This document shows, piece by piece, positions 56,246 through 64,000 of a stretch of DNA of 64,000 bases. The DNA lies in the NCBI RefSeq assembly GCF_002994745.2, contig NW_020126815.1, positions 186,001 through 250,000 on the forward strand, given 5' to 3'. Each line of letters begins with the position of its first letter. Position 1 is the first letter of the stretch. The notes under the pieces were generated by a model. That model ran no database searches, was not told where the DNA came from, and saw only the letters and a list, made by a program, of their open reading frames with translations. The translations under genes and the position numbers were made by a program. This stretch comes from Rosa chinensis (Eukaryota > Streptophyta > Magnoliopsida > Rosales > Rosaceae).

Positions 56246-58542
56246 AACATAAATTAAACTAGCATGAACAAATTATAAGGCTCACTTGCATCCTTAATGA
56301 GTTTAACCATTTTCCCTCAGAGAACCATGACTTAGTGATTTGACTTTCAATTAAGCAAGCTTAGAACTAAATTTTCGAAATGCAAAGCTAATAATTGGAT
56401 TTGGAAAGTCATGCTCAACAAAGTATATGCATATGCCATGTGTGCCACCGTAAATGATTCATGTGGGATTAATATGAACCGCAGTTGTCTAACCATCAAA
56501 CTCACATGGATATCACTCATTTTCACTCAAGTGTTTTATGGTTAGTGTTTGCACTCAAAAACAATTCGATTGACATGGTTTCCATATGCTTGCTCTTCCA
56601 TCTTTTCTCCACATGATCATTGCATGAGTTCTCTTAGATCACAAGGTCTTTTATTTAGGTTGTAATGGGGCTTAGGTGAGGGGTTAAAGAAATGAAGGGA
56701 AAGGTAAGTACAAATTCTAAGCCTCCTAGTAAGCAATTCTCTTGTTGAGTCCCTTTTTCTTTTGGCTCTAAGTGCTTTGTAAAACCTCCTTTTCTTTTCC
56801 ACAAACCCAAAAACTACAAAAAAAAAAACTATTATTCCCCCTTTGTACCACCCAAACTCTTTTTATGTTTTTTTTTTCTTTTCACTCACACTATTTTTGC
56901 ATAACACTTTTTTCTATTTTTTCTTTCATTTTCTATTTTCTTTTCTTTGGTGACCCTAGTGCATATTGACTTTGAATAATTATTTTTTTTATTTTTTTTT
57001 AACATGCTTCTAGGGTCACCCTTTTCTTTTCTTGGCTACAACCTGTAGCTCACGCACACAATACTCTATCCACCTCACACTTATTCTTTTGCACACTTCT
57101 CAAACCCATTTACAAGCACCAAACTAACAATAGGACTCACATTGCTTACCACTTGACTTAGAAAGGGTAGGAAAAGTGTTTAAGATTTTAAAAGGTAGAC
57201 ATTTGTGGTGGTGGAGAAATGAAATGGCTAACACATATTATATAGGCTCAAATTGGCTTACTAATGGATTTTCATTTTAAGGACAAAAGCTATTTGGCCG
57301 TGGTGGATTCCTAATGCCTTGGTCTTCCCCAATAACAACTCATGCTTTTGATATAAAGTCTTGAAAGATTTGGAGCAAGTTCTAGATTACATGCACAATG
57401 AATTGATCACACAACGAAAGATTTAGTGCATTTGAAACTTGTACGCACTCTCTTAGGCTCAAAATCTCACATAATTAGGCATAGATAGTTTTAACCAATT
57501 TAGTCCTTATCTTTTCCCACATGAGTGCATTTAAAATGACATAGGCAATATGAGTTTAAATGCATGTGAGCACAAAATGCCAAATCCATTTATTAAATAA
57601 GCATTGATCTTCAATCACTAAACATGCTAAAAATCACTCAAACCAATTAGACATAAGTTCGGTTTCATCATCGGGGGTTGTTTCATCTTTGGACCACGTA
57701 AGCAAGCAAACACACATTTTTTTGAATTTTTTGAATTTTTTTTTAATTTTTATGGATTTTTCAATAAGAAAATAAAAAGAAAACAAAGGATTAGGAATGA
57801 AATTACTTAGCCTTACACCTCACACTTAAATCACACATTGTCCTCAATGTGCCGTTATGAACAATTGTGAAACATGTGCGAAGCTTAGGACCAAATAAAA
57901 ACTTCCTAATGCTAGTAAACACAATTTATTAACAATTAACAATGGCCAAACAAGCACCTCACACTTAAAACATCATATAGTCCTTAATGTATAATGAAGC
58001 TATTAAGATCCTATCAACATTTTGGGGAGCATGCATCATTAATGGCCAAGACTAGCATTAAACCAATTAAAACAATGGAAAGAGAATAAGGGTATCCACC
58101 TCACACTTGAACTTTGGATAATCCTTTCAATAAAAGATAAATCTTTTGTGTCTTATCCATGGACCAAGGGTGAAATAACTATCCAAAATTCTCAAAACCA
58201 CAACATACTAACACTAAAACAACTAAACAAACAATTCATGCTAGGAAAGATAAAAGTGAGAGATTAGAAAGCGCAAACTCTTTGAAGATCCCCATTTAGC
58301 TCCATAATGCACATTTCCGATGGTGATAACCTTACAAGGCCCCATTGGGCACTTGCCATCCGTTAAGCTCCATGCATCAAGAACCGAATGAACCTCTCAC
58401 TTAAGCTTTGAACAAAGCAACCCATGACTACTTTACACCTTTCAAATCTCAAGCTCTAACTTCCTCATTATTTCTCCATTCTTTTGGAATCCTCCAAGAT
58501 GGGTTTAAGTTTAAGGACATTAACAAGGTCCATAGTGCTTCC
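56246..58542 (-). other. E8 3' noncoding region
   Basis: 2.3 kb after the pol stop with no ORF that looks like an envelope protein. The PPT-like decamer AAGTGTGAGG (sense) occurs at 57073-57082, 57818-57827, 57957-57966 and 58099-58108. The copy at 57818 follows a stem CACATTG-AGGA-CAATGTG (57834-57851). A/T-rich runs at 56820-57000 and 57718-57760. Confidence 0.75.
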
Positions 58543-61023
58543 TCAAATGGATGGAGGATCGACAAAGAACTTCACCTCCTCATGAGTATCCTTAGGTGCA
58601 CTTCCCAAGTAGGGCTTGACTCGATGCCCATTCACCTTAAAGGTATCACCATTCCTCAAGTTTTTCAAAGTCACCGCTCCATGTGGGAATACTTCAATGA
58701 GCTCAAATGGTCCAATCCATCTTGATCTTAGCTTGCCCGGAAACCATTTCAATCTTGAGTTGTAGAGAAGAACTAATTGACCAGCTTCCAAGTGCTTAGT
58801 CTTGAGTTTTTGGTCATGGAAAGCTTTTGTTCTTTCTTTGTACAACTTTGCATTCTCATAAGCCTCCATTCTAATCTCATCTAGTTCACAAAGATCAAGC
58901 TTTCTCTTCTCACCACACTTATTCATCTCAAAATTCAAAAACTTGATAGCCCAATATGCCTTGTGCTCTAATTCAACCGGTAAATGACATGCTTTCCCAT
59001 AAACAAGACGGTAAGGAGACATACCAATGGGAGTCTTGAAAGCGGTCCGATAGGCCCACAAGGTGTCATCCAATTTGTTAGCCCAATCCTTCCTTGTTGT
59101 GGACACTACTTTCTCTAGAATGCCCTTTATCTCGCGGTTAGAGATCTCAACTTGACCGCTTGTTTGAGGGTGGTAAGGAGTGGATATTTTGTGCTTGACC
59201 CTATACTTCTTCAATAGTACCGCAAAGGGTTTGTTCACAAAATGAGTGCCTCCATCGCTAATGATAGCTCTAGGTGTGCCAAATCTTGTGAAGATGTGCT
59301 CCTTAAGGAATTTTAACACCACCTTGTGATCGTTAGTTCTTGTGGCTTCGGCCTCCACCCATTTGCTAACATAATCCACCGCCACTAGAATGTATGAGTT
59401 GCCATAGGAGCTAGGAAATGGACCCATGAAGTCAATGCCCCAAACATCAAACAACTCAACTTCAAAGATATTGTTCAAAGGCATTTGGTCCCTTGATGAG
59501 AGATTCCCGACTCGTTGACATCGATCACACAAAGACACATACTCATGAGCATCTTTAAATAGGGAAGGCCACCAAAATCCACAAGTGAGCACCTTTTGAG
59601 CCGTCCTTTTACCTCCATGATGGCCACCACATGCATGACTATGGCAAAAAGAAAGAACACTTTGAACTTCATCCTTCGGAATGCATCTCCTCACAAGTTG
59701 GTCTTTACATTGCTTGAAAAGGTAAGGATCTTCCCAATAGTAGTGTCTTGCTTCCTTTTGTAGTCTCTTTCTTGCATGAAAATCAAAGTTCCAAGGAATT
59801 GACTTTCCACCACTAGCTAAATAATTCACAATAGGTGCATACCAAGGAAGCTCTTTTGCTTGAATGGAAAGTAGTTGCTCATCCGGAAAAGACTCAACTA
59901 AAGGTACCTCATTGCCACTTCCACAAGTAAGTCTAGAGAGATGATCCGCAACCAAATTCACCTTGCCGGGCTTGTCCACAATCTCCAAGTCAAACTCTTG
60001 AAGAAGTAGAATCCACCTTATAAGCCGAGGCTTTGCATCATTCTTGGACAACAAGTATTTCAAAGCACTATGGTCCGTGTGCACGATCACTTTAGAACCG
60101 AGTAAGTAGCTCCTAAATTTCTCCAACGCAAACACAATAGCCAATAACTCCTTCTCGGTAGTAGTATAATTCACTTGAGCATCATTAAGAGTGCGGCTTG
60201 CATAATAAATGGCATGAAGAAGCTTGTCTCTTCTTTGACCCAAAACGGCGCCCAAAGCAAAATCACTAGCATCACACATAAGCTCAAATGGAAGTGACCA
60301 ATCCGGTACACAAATGATTGGTGCATTAGTGAGCAACTCTTTGATCTTCTCGAAGGCAATAAGGCAAGCATCATCAAATAGGAAAGGAGCATCCTTAGCA
60401 AGAAGGTCACATAGAGGCTTACTTATCTTGGAGAAGTCTTTGATGAACCTCCTATAGAAACCGGCATGGCCTAGGAAGCTTCTTATGGCTTTGACACATG
60501 TAGGTGGAGGCAATTTCTCAATAATCTCAACTTTGGCTTTGTCCACTTCAATCCCTATAGAAGAAATCACATGACCGAGTACAATACCTTCTTGAACCAT
60601 GAAATGACACTTCTCCCAATTGAGCACAAGGTTTGTCTCTTCACATCTTTGAAGCACTAGAGAAAGATGGTGTAGGCAAGCATCAAAAGAGTCACCAAAG
60701 ACCGAGAAATCATCCATGAATACTTCAAGAAACCGCTCCACCATGTCACTAAAGATCGCCATCATACACCTTTGGAATGTGGCCGGTGCATTGCATAACC
60801 CAAATGGCATTCTTTGGTAAGCAAAAGTGCCATACGGACAAGTAAAAGTCGTCTTCTCTTGGTCCTCGGGGGCGATAGGGACTTGATTATATCCACTATA
60901 GCCATCGAGAAAACAATAGTATGCATGTCCCGCAAGCCTTTCCAACATTTGATCAATGAAAGGGAGTGGGAAATGGTCCTTTCTTGTGGCCGCATTCAAC
61001 TTGCGGTAATCGATGCAAACCCT
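58543..61023 (-). pseudogene. pol: E8 Pol: RT (rest), RNase H, integrase
   Basis: In the same frame as the upstream gag-protease ORF and separated from it only by a TAG at 61026-61024; the first Met is at 60999. Counted from that Met: RT with [16 protein letters not shown] near 64-79 and catalytic FMDDFSVF near 93; connection; RNase H from about 235 ([14 protein letters not shown]) to 350 ([11 protein letters not shown]); integrase zinc-binding HHCC near 447-490 (CDRCQ at its end); integrase core with D in WGIDFMG (~523), D in IISDGGTHF (~581) and E in GQVEISNRE (~617), a D-D-35-E layout; C-terminal GPF module ([11 protein letters not shown]) near 760. No chromodomain is seen, in line with Athila. 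Ends at 58543. Confidence 0.92.
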
Positions 61024-64000
61024 CTAAGTGTTTGCAACTCTTTGTGGAACCATCTCACCCTTCTCATTTTCTATCACCGTCATTCCCCCTTTCTTAGGCA
61101 CCACTTGTATTGGAGAGACCCATTTAGAATCGGAAATAGAATAGATAACCCCATTATCAAGAAGCTTAATGATCTCCTTCTTCACCACTTCTAACATATT
61201 GGGGTTCAATCTTCTTTGAAGTTCCCTCCTTGGTCTTGCTTCATCTTCCATGTAAATATGATGCATGCAAAGAGTGGGGCTCAAACCCTTGATGTCACTA
61301 ATCTTCCACCCAAAAGCACCCTTATGCCTCCGAAGAACATCAAGAAGCATGGACTCTTGTTCTTGTGACAAACTCGAAGAGATAATGAGAGGCAAAGTGC
61401 ATGCATCATCAATATATACATACTTCAAGTGTGAGGGAAGGAGCTTCAACTCAATAGAGGTTGAACTTACAACCGGAGGAGAGGAATCAATGGAAAGATG
61501 AGTGTTAGAGGTATGAACCTCATTAGCCTCATGCCTTGTGTAATAATCCTCCTCAAGTGTCTGTCTACCCATAGAAAGATAAGAATCAAGGTGCTCAATG
61601 GCCTCCATAGTACCTTCTTCACAAAAATCCATCCCAAAGTGTGTTAATGCCGCTTCTAAGGCATCACTAGATGAAGTCTCACGAAAAGTGTGTTCCACCA
61701 AGTCTTCAATGTTATCCCCTACTTCAATAGAATAGACTTTTTGCAACCTCATAGGCTTCCTCAATTCATCAAAGATCTTAAACCCAATAGTGGTGTCATA
61801 CACGGTCATGGTGAGTAAGCCCAATTTGACATCAATCTTTGTCCCCGCCGTGGCCATAAAAGCTCTACCAAAGATGATAGGGAGATCATCTTGGTAGACT
61901 TCCTCCATGTCAAGAATAACGAAATCAGCCGGTATGACCAATTCGTCCACTTGCACTAGCACATCCTCCACGACTCCTCTCGGATACACCACACTTCTAT
62001 CGGCTAGTTGGAGAGAAATTTGGATAGGCTTGATGTCGCTTAACCCAAGCTCCTTGTAAACTCTGTAAGGCATCAAATTTATACTTGCCCCTAAATCCAT
62101 AAGTGCCTTCTCAAATGGCTTCTCACCAATCTTGCAAGGAATAGTAAAGGATCCCGGATCCTTGAGCTTGGGAGGTAACCTCCTTTGAAGTACGGCACTA
62201 ATTCTCTCGTTCAAGCATACTTTGTCATCCTTCATCAACTTGCTCTTGTATCTCTTGTGTGTGCACAAATCTTTGAGAAACTTGGCATAAGTAGGAATAG
62301 TCTTGATTGCATCAAGAAGAGGAATATTGACCTCCACCTTCTTGAAAACATCAAAACACTCCATGGACTTCTTCTCCTTTTTGCTCAAGGCTTTCTCTTG
62401 ATACACCGCTTGTGGAAAAGGAAGTGACACTTCGTCTTGCATGTCCTCAACACTTGGCTTAGACCCACTTACTCCCACATCATTATTCACGGTCTTGGTG
62501 TTGTCTTTGTTCTTCAAATATTCATCACTATCCCCCAAAATCGTCCCATTATCCCCCAAATTATCCTTCATGCCTTTAGACTTCTTATCAAACCCGGGAG
62601 GTACTCTTGGAACTTTAGGAGTTAACAAAGGTTCCCTTGGGGCATCCATCTCCACATCATCATCATTAAGAGTAACCTTGTTGTCATATGCCTTCCCACT
62701 TCTCAAAGTTGTGATTGCCTTGGCTTGGTTGACTCGTGGGTTCTTTTCGGTCATGGAAGGCAACTCTCCTTGCTTCCTTTCTCTCATCTCACTAGCCAAT
62801 TGCCCTACTTGTGCTTCAAGCTTATGCAAACCTTGGGTAGTGGATGCCACCTCATTTCGAACACTTTGAATGATCTCATTTTGATTTGCTAGCACTTTGG
62901 CAAGCATCTCCTCTAGGCTAGACTTTGGTGCTTCCCCTTGAGGTGGAGGAATAGGTGCTTGAACTTGAGGAATAGGAGCTTGGAAGTGAGGCCTCGCTTG
63001 ATAAGGTGGCCTAGGATAACCACCACCACCAAGTACACCCTTATTGCCTTGAAATCCTTGGCTTCCACTAGCCCCTCCATAACCTACTCCTTGTGTGCCT
63101 CCTTGATTGCCACCCCATGAAAAGTTAGGGTGGTTTCTCCACCCGACATTATATGTGTTGGAGTATGGATCATTCTTAGGTCTTTGGTACCCCATTTGTT
63201 TGCACTCTTCAATAATCTCCGGGAAACAATCTCCATGTGGACAAGAGAGAGTATCATGGTTCACCCCCTCACAAATCAAGCATACTTGTGGCCCTTGAAC
63301 CTCATTGACTTGCTCACGGACCCCTTGCTTGCCTTGCTTCAAAAGTATATCAAACTTCTTATTAAGACTATCTTCCAACCTCTTGAACTCATGATGTACA
63401 TCCAAGCTTGATGCCTTGATTTCATACATGCCACCGGTTTTTGGTTGAGTCGCTTCCCTTAGAGACACATGTGAGGTAGAAGGCTTGCGACCTTGTGGGT
63501 TATTGTCCCACAATTGAGATCTTTCGGCTAGTTTCTCCAACACTTGATGTGCTTCTCTTGAGGTCATATCCATGAAGTCACCGCCACTTGCATTATCAAC
63601 CTTCCTTCTAGTTTCCGAAGACAACCCTTGATAGAAAAGGCTCATCAACATGTCTTGACTTTGACCATGGTTAGGGCAACCAAGCTCAAGGTCCTTGAAC
63701 CTCTCCCATGCTTCATGAAATAACTCATCTTGATCTTCTCTAAAAGTCATCAAAGCGGTCCTCCTTTCATTTGCTTTTCCGGGTGGAAAGTACTTAGTTA
63801 TAAACTTCCTTTGCATTTCTTCCCAAGAGTGGATACTATTAGAAGGTAACTTGTTGAGCCACATCTTTGCTTTCTCCTTCAAGGAACATGGAAACAACCG
63901 AAGCTTCAAAGCATCCTCCGTCATTCCATTGAGCTTAATGTTTGCACAAGCCTCCTCAAACTCTAGTAGATGGTGATATGGATCATTGTTTGGCAATCCA
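61024..64000 (-). pseudogene. gag-pol: E8 Gag-protease and start of RT, ended by an in-frame TAG
   Basis: The frame is open at the window edge; the Met at 63996 is probably internal because Gag normally starts further upstream. Gag core in residues 1-140 (KEKAKMWLNKLPSN, FITKYFPPGK, ELFHEAWERFKDL). Zinc knuckle CX2CX4HX4C at about 236-249 (CLICEGVNHDTLSC). Retropepsin-like protease with DLGAS near 634 and IIFGRAFM. RT N-terminus from about 870 (LRRHKGAFGW, LLDNGVIYSISDSKW). It stops at TAG 61026-61024, right before [10 protein letters not shown], where Athila relatives have a Trp codon; TGG to TAG is a one-base G-to-A change. Confidence 0.9.

Larger units (their letters stand above)
53866..64000 (-). 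mobile_element. E8: Athila-like element with gag-pol, 5' end outside the window
   Basis: Minus strand: gag-protease-RT start (from the window edge), rest of pol (61023-58543), 3' noncoding region, PPT, 3' LTR (56206-53866). It is inserted in the E6 3' region after ataag; the second TSD copy and the 5' LTR are not visible. It is the only element here with RT, RNase H and integrase, so a relative of E8 without its stop codon could mobilise the non-coding elements, but whether it recognises families A and B is unknown. Confidence 0.9.

Noticed and set aside
56246..58542. Envelope-like ORF in the E8 3' region, as reported in some Athila elements
   Set aside because: Only short frames are present, with no signal peptide or membrane segment pattern that continues.
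62441..62869. 142-codon plus-strand ORF, and others at 60814-61194 and 63130-63411
   Set aside because: Opposite strand of the E8 gag-pol frame, which has clear family motifs.

Overview
The window looks like plant nuclear heterochromatin made entirely of nested Ty3/gypsy LTR retrotransposons. I found no host gene, tRNA, rRNA or CRISPR array. The elements carry Athila-type gag, protease and pol motifs. Their primer-binding sites (PBS) match the 3' end of plant tRNA-Asp. Integrations that can be tested are flanked by 5-bp target-site duplications (TSDs). Athila-like elements are common in pericentromeres, so such a location is plausible but inferred. The species cannot be told from this sequence.

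Names used here. Family A has LTRs of about 2.0-2.3 kb starting TGATAGGAGCATTTTAATGCG: elements E1, E2, E3, E6, E7. Family B has 1.78-kb LTRs starting TGATAGGAGCAAAAAAGTG: E0, E4. E5 is a relative of B starting TGATAAGAGC. E8 is a separate element with a 2.34-kb LTR starting TGTTAGGTCC and the only visible pol.

Layout. Positions 1-9171 are a near-perfect inverted copy of 12925-22095, with a 3.75-kb spacer between. This left arm holds a gag tail, 3' noncoding region, LTR, leader, a second 3' region and a second LTR. It ends in a chimeric LTR (7471-9481) that abuts a minus-strand family B fragment, E0 (9482-10096). E1 (plus) is inserted in E0 at 10097. E2 (minus, 12605-36052, TSD tcgtg) is inserted in the E1 leader. 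E3 (minus, 17354-33773, TSD actag) is inserted in the E2 leader. E4 (plus, 22565-29118, TSD ttcct) is inserted in the E3 gag. E1 resumes at 36053 with its leader and gag. E5 (37825-40003, TSD tccac) interrupts that gag. The E1 gag-protease frame then runs to 42202, where E6 (minus) is inserted. E6 is itself interrupted by E7 (minus, 44862-52400, TSD tatat) and, at 53866, by E8 (minus), which runs off the right edge.

How the parts work together. E2, E4 and E7 keep LTRs, PBS, leader, 3' noncoding region and polypurine tract (PPT) but encode nothing, so they would need proteins in trans. E3 has gag only. E1 has gag-protease up to the point where E6 cuts it. E8 has gag, protease, reverse transcriptase, RNase H and integrase in one frame with a single stop codon inside RT.

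The most interesting signals are cis-acting RNA-like structures shared by these families. They are a stem-loop plus PPT module that recurs within the 3' noncoding region, a hairpin at the very 3' end of each LTR whose arms covary, a 10-nt LTR segment complementary to the PBS, and a conserved GGGAGGCAACCC hairpin with a compensatory change.
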